Part shown: positions 18,357 through 26,672 of the stretch, one piece after another
Layout of the letters: every line of letters begins with the position of its first letter
Position numbering within the stretch: the stretch's first letter is position 1
DNA from: Desulfonatronum thioautotrophicum
GTDB lineage: Bacteria; Desulfobacterota; Desulfovibrionia; Desulfovibrionales; Desulfonatronaceae
Direction of reading: 5' to 3'
DNA length: 64,000 nt
Assembly (NCBI RefSeq): GCF_000934745.1
Contig: NZ_JYNO01000001.1
Location: 1,039,535-1,103,534, forward strand
The notes under the pieces: generated by a model
Database searches by the model: none
What the model saw: only the letters and a program-made list of their open reading frames with translations
Told to the model about the DNA's origin: nothing
Made by a program: the position numbers and the translations under genes

Positions 18357-18447
18357 TTCATAACACTCGTTTTATTTGACTTCTGAGTCCAGTTGCGTTG
18401 CTTGCCCGCCCATACCGGGTTGCATGAACATGGGGCAAACAAGCAGA

Positions 18448-18504
18448 TCGAAATCGAAAGCGTCGACACGTAATAAAGGAAAAGGTAAACGTTTTCGATT
18501 TCGA
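18448..18504. repeat. Hexamer-type inverted repeat, copy A
   Basis: The left arm TCGAAATCGAAAGCG (18448-18462) and right arm CGTTTTCGATTTCGA (18490-18504) pair over 15 bases with one mismatch around a 27-base loop. The arms are built from TCGAAA / TCGATT hexamers. A further GACCGATTTCG follows at once. A related, longer array lies at 61334-61423. Confidence 0.7.
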
Positions 18505-18927
18505 GACCGATTTCGTTTGTGATCCGGGGGGATGGATCGGGTTGGCAATTCAGCCGGGTTAACAGCCGAAAATTGCGTCCTTCCTCTTATCTGTTTTCTG
18601 CCATGATTCTTGACTTGCGCATGAAAAGCGCTAACTTCGGCTCATCCCTGTTGTTTCCAGCAAACCATCATCATCCATGCTCTACCTCCGCATTTTACGT
18701 TCCACTCTTCCGCCGCAAGGGCATGCCCTGATGGATGCACCGCCATGGTGCATGACCAGGGCCTGAGCGCCTGGACGGCGTTCAGGCCCACCTTTTGGGT
18801 TGTGGCCATCTCTCCGAGTGCCGACTTCGGTGATGTTGCCGACGGCTTTTTCGGATCGGTCAGCACGCCCGACAAGGTTTTGCCCCATTATTTACCCAGT
18901 CATGACTTGTTCAAACGATTGTCCACA

Positions 18928-18978
18928 TCGGCCTGCGCATTTCTTCGGGTTTTGGCCATCAACAGGCCGATAAACCCG
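18928..18978 (+). promoter_or_regulatory. Attenuator-like alternative RNA fold in the metX leader
   Basis: TCGGCCTG (18928-18935) pairs perfectly with CAGGCCGA (18963-18970). CGGGTTT (18946-18952) pairs with AAACCCG (18972-18978) and encloses GGCC/GGCC, followed by TTTT, like a weak terminator. The two folds compete for the 18963-18970 segment, or together make an H-type pseudoknot. The metX start is 58 bases downstream. No known SAM or SAH aptamer motif was found upstream, so a regulatory role is inference. Confidence 0.4.
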
Positions 18979-19036
18979 TTTTGGCAATACCGATTGGGGC
19001 ATGAACCCTCTGGGAAAAGTTTGTTTTGGAGTCATC

Positions 19037-20230
19037 ATGAGCCAGTTAGTTAAGCGCCCGGAAACTCTTCCAAAAATCCAGCCCTCTGAGGTCCGGCGAT
19101 TGGAGCCGGTCCGGGCACACACGGTAACTTTCGAGGGGCCGGGGGAAACCCTGCACCTGGAGTCCGGACAGACCTTGAACCCGGTCACGGTGACGTACGA
19201 AACGTATGGCCGGTTGAACGAACAGCGGGACAACGCTGTACTGGTTTGTCATGCCCTTTCCGGGGATGCCCATGCCGCTGGGTATTATGGGCTGGAGAAG
19301 GATGAAAAGCCGGGCTGGTGGGATACCCTGATCGGCCCTGGCAAATCCCTGGATACGGATAAATATTTTGTCATTTGCAGCAATTTTTTGGGTGGTTGCA
19401 AGGGGACAACCGGTCCCTCCAGCATCGATCCGGCGACCGGAAAACCCTTTGGGCTTGATTTTCCGTTCTACACTGTCAAGGACATGGTCCAGCTCCAGCG
19501 CCGGCTACTCAAATATCTAGGTATCCCCCGGTTATTGGCTGTTATTGGTGGTTCCCTGGGCGGGATGCAGGCCTTGCAATGGGCCATCAGTTTTCCGGAA
19601 ATGGTCCGTGGAGCGATTCCCATCGCCACCACGGCCAGGTTGTCGCCGCAAGCCATCGCCTTCAACGAGGTTGGACGGCAGGCCATCATGAGCGATCCGG
19701 CCTGGAATGACGGCAACTACCCCCTGGATGCACAACCTGAGCGGGGACTGCGGCTGGCGCGGATGATCGGGCATATCACCTATCTCTCCGAACAGTCCAT
19801 GCTCCGCAAGTTTTCACGGCGCTATATCAACGGCAAAGGACGCTCCTTTTGTCTGACCAAGGATTTTCAAGTCGAAAGCTATCTGCACCACCAGGGATCG
19901 AGTTTTGTCCGCCGCTTTGATGCAAATACCTATCTCTACATCACCAGGGCCATGGATTACTTCGACCTGGAAGCGGCCTATGGCCGCCTTTCCACGGCAT
20001 TTTCCGGATGCCGCTGCCCATTTCTGGTCATATCCTTTACCACGGATTGGCTTTTCCCCTCGGAACAGTCCCGGGAATTGGTCCAGGCTCTGCGGCGGGT
20101 TGGTTTGGACGTCTCCTACTGCAACATTGAAAGCGACCAGGGGCATGACGCCTTTCTGCTTCCAGGGCATCGCATGGGGGATGTGGTGGCCGGGTTCCTG
20201 GATCGTCTTACCAGGATGGCTTCATCATGA
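19037..20230 (+). CDS. metX: Homoserine O-acetyltransferase MetX
   Basis: The 397-residue alpha/beta-hydrolase fits MetX, which acylates homoserine in the first committed step of methionine synthesis. The nucleophile serine lies in GGSLGGMQALQWA, the acid in TTDWLFP, and the histidine in SDQGHDAFLLPGH. The conserved CHALSGDAHAAG and GGCKGTTGPSSIDP are also present. The ATG at 19037 follows TTTGGAG; an in-frame ATG at 19001 has no site. metW overlaps its stop by 4 bases (ATGA), the usual metXW pair. Confidence 0.97.
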   Translation: MSQLVKRPETLPKIQPSEVRRLEPVRAHTVTFEGPGETLHLESGQTLNPVTVTYETYGRLNEQRDNAVLVCHALSGDAHAAGYYGLEKDEKPGWWDTLIGPGKSLDTDKYFVICSNFLGGCKGTTGPSSIDPATGKPFGLDFPFYTVKDMVQLQRRLLKYLGIPRLLAVIGGSLGGMQALQWAISFPEMVRGAIPIATTARLSPQAIAFNEVGRQAIMSDPAWNDGNYPLDAQPERGLRLARMIGHITYLSEQSMLRKFSRRYINGKGRSFCLTKDFQVESYLHHQGSSFVRRFDANTYLYITRAMDYFDLEAAYGRLSTAFSGCRCPFLVISFTTDWLFPSEQSRELVQALRRVGLDVSYCNIESDQGHDAFLLPGHRMGDVVAGFLDRLTRMASS

Positions 20231-20886
20231 AGGCCCAGTATGTTCTCCCGCATCAGGTGGACTGGAGTCGCAGCCTTCCCCGAGATCGGGCCCTGGACCC
20301 GTCCATTGTCAATTTGGTTCCGCATCGGGCCAAGGTTCTGGACCTGGGCTGCGGGAACGGAGACCTGCTGTTGCGGTTGAAGGCCGAACGTGGAGTGGAT
20401 GAGCGGGGAGTGGAACTGGAGCCCAGTGCGGTAGCCGAGTGTCTGAGTCGCGGCCTTTCGGTGATCCAGGCCGATCTTGAGGAAAGCCTGCTCGACTTGC
20501 GGGAGGAAAGTTTCGATGTGGTGGTGCTGAACCAGGTGCTCTTGGCCACGGCCAGACCGTTGCAATTGCTCACCGAGGCTCTGCGGGTCGGGCGACGCGT
20601 GCTGGTCAGTTTCCCGAATTTCGCCTACTGGCGAATCCGCTCACAGATCCTGTTCCGGGGTCGTATGCCGGTGACCCTGACCCTGCCCTATCTCTGGTAC
20701 GAAACGCCAAACATTCGTTCGGCCTCGGTCAAGGATTTCCGGGCACTTTGCGAAATAAAGCAGTGGGATGTGCATACCGAGTTGTTCGTCAACCTGGATC
20801 GCCTGGAGAGGCCCCGACCCATCACCCTCTGGCCGAATTTGCGGGCATCGCTGGCATTATTCGCCCTGGAGCGCAAGACTCGTTGA
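20227..20886 (+). CDS. metW: Methionine biosynthesis protein MetW
   Basis: The 219-residue protein has a Rossmann-type SAM-binding motif (VLDLGCGNGDLLLRL), EPSAVAECLSRGLSVIQADLE, and the MetW-specific FPNFAYWRIRSQILFRGRMPVT and YLWYETPNIR. MetW is consistently paired with MetX and is needed for, or modulates, homoserine acylation in several bacteria; its exact reaction is not settled. The overlap with metX points to translational coupling. Confidence 0.96.
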   Translation: MKAQYVLPHQVDWSRSLPRDRALDPSIVNLVPHRAKVLDLGCGNGDLLLRLKAERGVDERGVELEPSAVAECLSRGLSVIQADLEESLLDLREESFDVVVLNQVLLATARPLQLLTEALRVGRRVLVSFPNFAYWRIRSQILFRGRMPVTLTLPYLWYETPNIRSASVKDFRALCEIKQWDVHTELFVNLDRLERPRPITLWPNLRASLALFALERKTR

Positions 20887-20948
20887 GAACTCCCTTGTGG
20901 GCCGCCTGAGGAAATGGGCCCCGCTTGGAAAGGCTCTAAGTCTTGATT

Positions 20949-21620
20949 TCACATATCCACCAAACGTCCATCAGCAAGGCGTAGAATGCGTCCGGCGTGG
21001 CGGGCGTTTTCTTCACTGTGGGTGACCATGACAATGGTCCGGCCCTTACCGTTCAGTCGGCCGATCAGGTTCATGACTTCGGCTCCGGTCCTGCTGTCCA
21101 GGTTGCCCGTGGGTTCGTCGGCCAGGAGGATGGGCGGGTCGTTGACCACGGCCCGGGCTATGGCCACCCGTTCCTGTTCCCCTCCGGATATTTCGCTGGG
21201 TAGGCGACTGGCCTTTTGATCCAACCCTACTTCGGCCAAGGCCGCCAGGGCCTTTTCCTCCTTGTTTCTGTGGGAATCGGCGATCACGGCCAAGGGAATC
21301 ATCACGTTCTCCAGGACGTTCAGATAAGGCAGCAAATGAAAACTCTGGAACACAAAGCCCAGGTATTCGCGGCGAAAGTCCGCCCGCTGGTCCTGGTTCA
21401 GGCTGTAAATGTCCAATTCGTCCACGGTCAGTGTCCCGGAGGAGGGCGTGTTCAACGCGCCAAGAATGGAGAGCAGGGTGGATTTCCCCGATCCGGACTG
21501 GCCCATCACGGCCACGAATTCCCCGGAGGAAATGCGCAGGCCGACGTTGTCCAGTGCGGTTACCGCAAGGCTGCCTTGGCCGTACTGTTTGGTGAGTTCA
21601 GAGGCAATGATGTCGCTCAC
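20949..21620 (-). CDS. ABC transporter ATP-binding protein (MacB/LolD type)
   Basis: The 223-residue ATPase has Walker A GQSGSGKST, the Q-loop region FVFQSFHLLPYLNVLENV, the signature ISGGEQERVAIARA, and Walker B ILLADEPTGNLD. This pattern fits the MacB/LolD/FtsE-like class that works with FtsX-type permeases. The GTG at 21620 is preferred because AAGGA lies 7 to 8 bases upstream; an earlier GTG at 21656 has a weaker site. It follows the permease gene and completes a three-gene unit with the DUF2318 protein, similar in order to the permease/ATPase part of the Campylobacter P19 iron-uptake cluster. Confidence 0.9.
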   Translation of the reverse strand: MSDIIASELTKQYGQGSLAVTALDNVGLRISSGEFVAVMGQSGSGKSTLLSILGALNTPSSGTLTVDELDIYSLNQDQRADFRREYLGFVFQSFHLLPYLNVLENVMIPLAVIADSHRNKEEKALAALAEVGLDQKASRLPSEISGGEQERVAIARAVVNDPPILLADEPTGNLDSRTGAEVMNLIGRLNGKGRTIVMVTHSEENARHAGRILRLADGRLVDM

Positions 21621-21677
21621 GAAAATGTCCTTTTGCTCTTGTTGCGTCGCAGGCACATAACCGCTGTTCCCGCGGTA

Positions 21678-22853
21678 TCAGATCGCGCGCAGGGCCTCGT
21701 TGGGATCCATGCGCGAGGCCATTAGCGCCGGGTAAACACTGGCTGCCAAGCCCACGACCACGGCCAGTCCGACTGCCAGCACGGGCAGCAACAGATCTCC
21801 ATGCCCGCCATGGTGATGCACGGCCTGCGCATCGCCGATGGTGAACAAGGGCAGCGTCAAGCGCATGACCACTTGGCCCAAAGCGTATCCCAGGGCCCCG
21901 CCGACCAGCGCCAGAATTCCGGCTTCCAGAAAAATGATCCGCATTACATGCCGGCGCCGATAGCCGATGGCCCGGAATACGCCGATTTCCGCGGCGCGCT
22001 CGCGGACATTGCCCATCATGGATACCAGAACCATCAGACCTGAAACCACGATTACCACCCCGCAAACGCCGTAAGCAAACGTTTCAAAGTGATCCATGGC
22101 CTGCATCCGGCTTTCCACCACCTGCTGAATGGCCATGACCTGCGCGTTGGGCAGGGCCATGGCAATGTGCGCCACCATCTCGTCGATGGGGCATCCATGG
22201 CAAAGGGCGGCCACCTCGGCCATGGAAATCTGCCCTTCCTTGTCCAGGATGCGCTGCGCCGTGCGCAGGGGGGTGAACAACAACTGATCATCCTGGGAAC
22301 CTGAAGGCTCCAGCACCCCGGAAACCAGCAAGTCGCGGCCCTCGATCCGCAGGGTGTCACCACCGGCAATGCCGAGCAGTCGGGCCGCATCCGCGCCCAG
22401 AAGCACCTGATTCTCATGGCTTGGAGCCGAGCCCAGGATCCGCCACCACGGCTTCAAAACCGGCGTGGAATCGAAATCCAGGCCGGTCAGGAGCACGTCA
22501 TGGCCGTTGGCCGTGACCACGCCGAGAACCACCGGCCCCAGGGCGGCAATGTTCTGGCTGTAAGGTATGGTATAAACCTGTTGCAGCTCGTCTTCATGAA
22601 TTTTGCGCACGTCGAAGGAGACTCCCCCAAGGGAGATCCCGCCATAGCTTAGGACCAAGCTGTCGCTTTGCGGCAGGATGACGATGTTCGCGCCATACTG
22701 CTCCAATTGCAGGAGCATGTTGAAGGAAACCGCTTGGCGCAGGCCGAGCAGGGCAACGACCGTGGCCACGGCAATCAGCAGCCCGGTGAGCACGAAAGCG
22801 GCTTTGGCCTTCCGGCGCTTGATGTTGGCAATGGCAATGGCGTTCAGGTTCAT
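21678..22853 (-). CDS. FtsX/MacB-type ABC transporter permease
   Basis: The 391-residue inner-membrane protein has one N-terminal membrane segment (about residues 19-40), a large periplasmic MacB-PCD-like domain, and three C-terminal segments from about residue 260. It ends in the family tail SRMDPNEALRAI. The periplasmic domain has a CHGC motif near residue 220, and a loop before the last segment carries AVHHHGGHG; both are possible metal ligands. The start overlaps the DUF2318 stop by 4 bases (ATGA). With DUF2318 and the ATPase it resembles the P19-associated iron-transport permease; the substrate is not proven. Confidence 0.87.
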   Translation of the reverse strand: MNLNAIAIANIKRRKAKAAFVLTGLLIAVATVVALLGLRQAVSFNMLLQLEQYGANIVILPQSDSLVLSYGGISLGGVSFDVRKIHEDELQQVYTIPYSQNIAALGPVVLGVVTANGHDVLLTGLDFDSTPVLKPWWRILGSAPSHENQVLLGADAARLLGIAGGDTLRIEGRDLLVSGVLEPSGSQDDQLLFTPLRTAQRILDKEGQISMAEVAALCHGCPIDEMVAHIAMALPNAQVMAIQQVVESRMQAMDHFETFAYGVCGVVIVVSGLMVLVSMMGNVRERAAEIGVFRAIGYRRRHVMRIIFLEAGILALVGGALGYALGQVVMRLTLPLFTIGDAQAVHHHGGHGDLLLPVLAVGLAVVVGLAASVYPALMASRMDPNEALRAI

Positions 22854-23470
22854 CCTCGTGCTCCCTCTGGTCCGAAGTCAAAATAACGTCGTCCCTCCAG
22901 AACGTCGCTTGCCCGGATGACCAGATTGCCGTCACGGACCACGCTGGGTAACGGTGAGGGATTGCAGCCGCCACGAAGCTCGCCAATGCTCCGGGAAGGA
23001 AAGCGCATGTTGCAGTAGCGGCAGATCATCACGTCTCCATCCTGAACATACCCCAGGTTCGCCTGCCAGCAGGCATCGCACGCATCAAAAGCCGTACGGA
23101 TCACACCCTCAGATGTGCGCAAGGCAAAATATCTGATTGCCAACCCGTCCTCGGCGCGTAAAACAAAGTATCGGGCTTGCCCATCCGTGAACATCGCCGC
23201 GGTATGCACCAGTTCCCCGTTCTCCGGCGTGACCGGAGTGGCTTCCACGGCCTTGTCCTTTGTCTCGGAATGGGTGAAAAGTAAAATTATTGAAAACACG
23301 GCGACCAGAAGCATGGAGCAAATCGCCAGGACGACCTTCCGCGATCCGGTACCGGAACTCTGATCTGTTGGAGAGCCCAAAACAGCGGCCTTTTTCGCGG
23401 CACGCCGGGATGCGGAGGAGGTTTGATTGGAAAGGGTTTTGGAACGATTTTGGTCCTTTTGAGTGGTCAT
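22850..23470 (-). CDS. DUF2318-family membrane-anchored cysteine-rich protein
   Basis: The 206-residue protein has a basic N-terminus, one membrane anchor at about residues 45-65 (KVVLAICSMLLVAVFSIILL), and an extracytoplasmic domain. That domain carries CDACW, CRYCNMRFPS and GGCNPSPLP, the cysteine pattern of DUF2318. Family members occur in bacterial iron-transport clusters next to FTR1/P19 and are suspected to bind metal or pass electrons. The ATG at 23470 follows GGGAGG. It is the first gene of the unit and divergent from thiM. No FTR1 permease or P19 gene is in the window. Confidence 0.85.
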   Translation of the reverse strand: MTTQKDQNRSKTLSNQTSSASRRAAKKAAVLGSPTDQSSGTGSRKVVLAICSMLLVAVFSIILLFTHSETKDKAVEATPVTPENGELVHTAAMFTDGQARYFVLRAEDGLAIRYFALRTSEGVIRTAFDACDACWQANLGYVQDGDVMICRYCNMRFPSRSIGELRGGCNPSPLPSVVRDGNLVIRASDVLEGRRYFDFGPEGARG

Positions 23471-23622
23471 TACAGCCTCCCATGTCACCATGCACGCAAC
23501 TTGCTTGGTGAATGCATTCAGGTTGATTCGTGATCAAATCCGAGCATTGAAGTAAGGATTTCGATTCATCTTGGCAAGTCCGCCAGAAAACCTTTTTGGA
23601 AACTTTTTTGGAGAAAGCGAGT

Positions 23623-24435
23623 ATGTCCAATCAGTCATCATGGCCGGAAATCGCCGCCGAGCAACTCCGAACCATGCGGCAGCAAGGCCCCCTTGTGCAC
23701 AACATCACCAATTTCGTGGTCATGGGCGTGACCGCCAACGTGCTTCTGGCCCAGGGGGCCTATCCGGTAATGGCCCACGCCCCTGAGGAGGTGGAGGAGA
23801 TGACCTCCCTGGCAAGTGCCCTGGCCCTGAATATCGGCACCCTGAGTGAACACTGGGTGCAGGCCATGCTTCTGGCGGGAAAAAAGGCCAATGCGTTGAA
23901 CAAGCCGGTGGTTCTGGACCCGGTGGGGGCGGGGGCGACCCGTTATCGGACGAAGACCGTGAGTCGGATTCTGGACACTGTGCGGATTTCCGTGCTCCGC
24001 GGCAATCCATCCGAAATCTTGGCTGTTTCCGGGGCTCAAGGGGGAGCGAGGGGCGTGGACGCAGTGCACGAAGTGGAGGAAATCATCCATACGGCCCAGG
24101 ATTTGGCCGTCAATCTGGGTTGCGTGGTGGCGGTTTCCGGAGAGCGGGATCTGATCACGGACGGCCGGAGCACGGTCCGTCTTTGCGGGGGCTCTGCCCT
24201 GATGACCAAGATCACGGGCATGGGCTGTGCCCTGAGTTCCACGGTGGCCGCTTTTGTCGGCGCGGGAGGCGAGGCTCTGGCCGGGGCCGTGGGTGCCATG
24301 GCCCTGTACAATGTGGCCGGAGAGCTGGCCGCCCAGAAATCCACGGGACCGGGCAGCTTTGAACCGGCCTTCCTGGACATTCTGGCCCTGGTCGGGGATG
24401 ATCAGATGCTGCGGGCGGAGGCCTTCTCCGTTTAA
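23623..24435 (+). CDS. thiM: Hydroxyethylthiazole kinase ThiM
   Basis: The 270-residue kinase phosphorylates 4-methyl-5-(2-hydroxyethyl)thiazole in thiamine salvage. Visible motifs are PLVHNITNFVVMGVTANVLLA, KPVVLDPVGAGATRYR, RGNPSEI, and the catalytic GMGCALSSTVAAF. The ATG at 23623 follows GGAGAAAG. No thiD or thiE follows; rnr starts 26 bases later and may be co-transcribed. No TPP-riboswitch sequence is recognisable in the short divergent spacer upstream. Confidence 0.95.
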   Translation: MSNQSSWPEIAAEQLRTMRQQGPLVHNITNFVVMGVTANVLLAQGAYPVMAHAPEEVEEMTSLASALALNIGTLSEHWVQAMLLAGKKANALNKPVVLDPVGAGATRYRTKTVSRILDTVRISVLRGNPSEILAVSGAQGGARGVDAVHEVEEIIHTAQDLAVNLGCVVAVSGERDLITDGRSTVRLCGGSALMTKITGMGCALSSTVAAFVGAGGEALAGAVGAMALYNVAGELAAQKSTGPGSFEPAFLDILALVGDDQMLRAEAFSV

Positions 24436-24461
24436 TCAAAACTGCCAAAGGACGTGACCGC

Positions 24462-26672
24462 ATGGCTCGAAAAAAACGATCCGAGGACGTGACCTCGGAA
24501 AGCGTGTTGCGGGCGTTTCGCAAGGCCCGCACTCCCCTGGCATACGCTGAATTGTCCCAGCTTTTGGGCGTGGGCAAGCGGCAGCGGGAGGAATTGGATG
24601 AGGCGCTGAGCCGGCTGGTTCGGGAAGGCCGGCTCATTCGGATGCGCGACGCCTACGGCATGGCCGAGAACATGCAAATCATCACCGGAGAGCTGGAAAT
24701 CCAGCGCTCCGGAGTGGGATTTGTGCTTCCGGACGACAGTCGTCGAAAGGACGTCTTCGTGGGTAGCCGGAATCAGGGCGACGCCCGCCACGGCGACAAG
24801 GTGGCCGTGGCTCTGCTGCCCAAACGGCGCGGCCGCAATCCCGAGGGCCGAGTGGTCCGGGTGCTGGAACGCAAGACCGAGATCTACGCCGTGCGGATCC
24901 TGGATGCCAGGAGTCGGGGTCAGTGGTTGGCCCAGGCCACGGATCCCAAGCTGGGCTTTCATCTTCTCCTGACCTCCTCTGATCCGGATCTGCAGCCGCG
25001 CAAGAACGACATTGTCCTGGCCCGGATCGGCGAACGGCTGGAGGAGCACCTCTGGTCCGGCACCATCAAGTCCGTGCTGGGCTCGGAAATCAATCTGGAT
25101 GTCCAGGAGCAACTGGTCAAATTCAACCACCATGTGCCCACCGAGTTCCCGCAGGCTGCTCTGGAGCAGGCCGAGATCCTGCCCGAAAGGCCGGACCAGG
25201 AGGACTTCAAGAACCGCAAGGATTTGCGGGACTTGCCTCTGGTGACCATTGACGGCGAGACGGCCAAGGATTTTGACGACGCGGTCTGTGTCCGGAACAT
25301 CACCCAGGGCTTTACCCTTTGGGTGGCCATCGCGGACGTGGCCCACTACGTCGCGCCCTTCAGCGCCCTGGACGAGGAGGCCCGGGAGCGGGGTAACTCC
25401 TATTACTTCCCCAAATCCGTGGAGCCCATGTTTCCGGAACGGCTGTCCAATGGTCTGTGCAGCCTGAATCCTGACGAGCCAAGGCTGGCCATGGTCGCGG
25501 AAATGGGCTTTTCGCCGGAGGGCAAGATTCTGCGCTCCGATTTTTACGCCGCGGTGATCCAGAGTCACGCCCGTCTGACCTACGAACAGGTGCACCAGGC
25601 TCTGGAGGAGGGAGATCACTCCGTGCGCCAGGGTCTGGGTTCGTTGCTGCCCATGCTGGAGCAGGCCGCAACCCTGGCCCTGGCCTTGAAGCAGCGCCGC
25701 CACGGCCGAGGCAGCCTGGATTTTGATCTGCCGGATCCGCAGGTGCTTCTGGACGTCCAGGGCGAGGCCGCGGACATTCAATCCCGGCCCAGACATTTTT
25801 CCCACCAGATTATCGAGGAATTCATGATCGCGGCCAACGAGGCCGTGGCCGAGTTTCTGGCCAAGCGCGGGCGGCCCATGCTCTATCGGATCCACGATCA
25901 GCCGGATGCGGACAAGCTGCGCGCCCTGTTCAAGGTCTTGCAGCAGACCGAATTGGGCATCAGCCTGCCCAAGAAAGGCGAGCCCGCGGACCCCAAAACC
26001 CTGCAGGCCATTCTGGCCGCGGCCCAGGATTCGGACCTGGAATTCCTGGTCAACCGGCTGCTCCTGCGCAGTCAGATGCAGGCCAAGTACAGCCCGGACA
26101 ACATCGGCCACTTCGGCCTGGCCTCCACCTGCTACGCCCATTTCACCTCGCCCATCCGGCGCTATGCCGACCTGGAGCTACACCGTGCCTTGAAGGCCGC
26201 CCTCACCGGCCTTGGCCCAAAAATCGCCCGCAAACAGCTCAAAACTTTGGGCGATCATCTGAGTATCCGGGAACGCCGGGCCATGGGCGCGGAGCGGGAG
26301 ATCCTGAAGCGGGTCACGGTGATGTTTCTGCTGGACCGGGTGGGTGAGGAATTCTCCGGGGTGATCTCCTCCCTGACCGACTTCGGCTTTTTCGTGGAAC
26401 TGTCCGACATGCTGGCCGACGGCATGGTCCGGCTGTCTTCGTTGACCGACGACTATTATGCCTTTTTTCCGGAGCGCCACGAACTGGTGGGCCGGCGCAC
26501 CGGACGGACCTTCCGCATGGGGCAGCGGGTTTCCGTAATTCTGGAGGACGTCAGTCTTTCCCGGCTGGAAATCAATCTGACCCTGACTCAGGAGGAAGCT
26601 GCCTCCAAGCGATCCGCGAAACGTTCCAGCCGCAAAGCCGGAAAGAAAACAGATTCTTCCCAACGTGGTTGA
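24462..26672 (+). CDS. rnr: Ribonuclease R
   Basis: The 736-residue exoribonuclease has the RNase R order. An N-terminal helix-turn-helix-like region (VLRAFRKARTPLAYAELSQLL) precedes cold-shock domains with RRKDVFVGSRNQGDARHGDKV. The RNB catalytic domain carries TIDGETAKDFDDAVCV (acidic metal ligands) and SPIRRYADLELHRAL. A C-terminal S1 domain (FSGVISSLTDFGFFVELSD) and a basic tail follow. It degrades structured RNA 3' to 5'. The ATG follows AAGGA. mutY begins within its last codons. Confidence 0.96.
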   Translation: MARKKRSEDVTSESVLRAFRKARTPLAYAELSQLLGVGKRQREELDEALSRLVREGRLIRMRDAYGMAENMQIITGELEIQRSGVGFVLPDDSRRKDVFVGSRNQGDARHGDKVAVALLPKRRGRNPEGRVVRVLERKTEIYAVRILDARSRGQWLAQATDPKLGFHLLLTSSDPDLQPRKNDIVLARIGERLEEHLWSGTIKSVLGSEINLDVQEQLVKFNHHVPTEFPQAALEQAEILPERPDQEDFKNRKDLRDLPLVTIDGETAKDFDDAVCVRNITQGFTLWVAIADVAHYVAPFSALDEEARERGNSYYFPKSVEPMFPERLSNGLCSLNPDEPRLAMVAEMGFSPEGKILRSDFYAAVIQSHARLTYEQVHQALEEGDHSVRQGLGSLLPMLEQAATLALALKQRRHGRGSLDFDLPDPQVLLDVQGEAADIQSRPRHFSHQIIEEFMIAANEAVAEFLAKRGRPMLYRIHDQPDADKLRALFKVLQQTELGISLPKKGEPADPKTLQAILAAAQDSDLEFLVNRLLLRSQMQAKYSPDNIGHFGLASTCYAHFTSPIRRYADLELHRALKAALTGLGPKIARKQLKTLGDHLSIRERRAMGAEREILKRVTVMFLLDRVGEEFSGVISSLTDFGFFVELSDMLADGMVRLSSLTDDYYAFFPERHELVGRRTGRTFRMGQRVSVILEDVSLSRLEINLTLTQEEAASKRSAKRSSRKAGKKTDSSQRG

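Larger units (their letters stand above)
18357..19036. other. Unannotated 680-base intergenic region before metX
   Basis: No convincing gene is present. Small open frames on both strands (for example 18745-19053 plus and 18642-18875 minus) lack ribosome sites and recognisable domains. The region holds a hexamer-type inverted repeat at 18448-18504 and an attenuator-like fold at 18928-18978, both listed separately. The rest may be a decayed gene or leader sequence. Confidence 0.5.

Noticed and set aside
18357..19036. SAM-I, SAM-II or SAH riboswitch upstream of metX
   Set aside because: None of the conserved core sequences of these aptamers could be read; only alternative stems are visible, and these are reported as an unassigned fold.
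18745..19053. A 102-codon plus-strand frame before metX
   Set aside because: No ribosome site, no recognised domain, and it overlaps both the attenuator-like fold and the metX start.
23471..23622. TPP riboswitch upstream of thiM
   Set aside because: The CTGAGA and related conserved core elements are absent from the 152-base spacer.
24432..26141. A 569-residue open frame antisense to rnr
   Set aside because: It exactly mirrors the GC-rich rnr coding frame, shows no family motif and has Gln/His/Leu-rich shadow composition.
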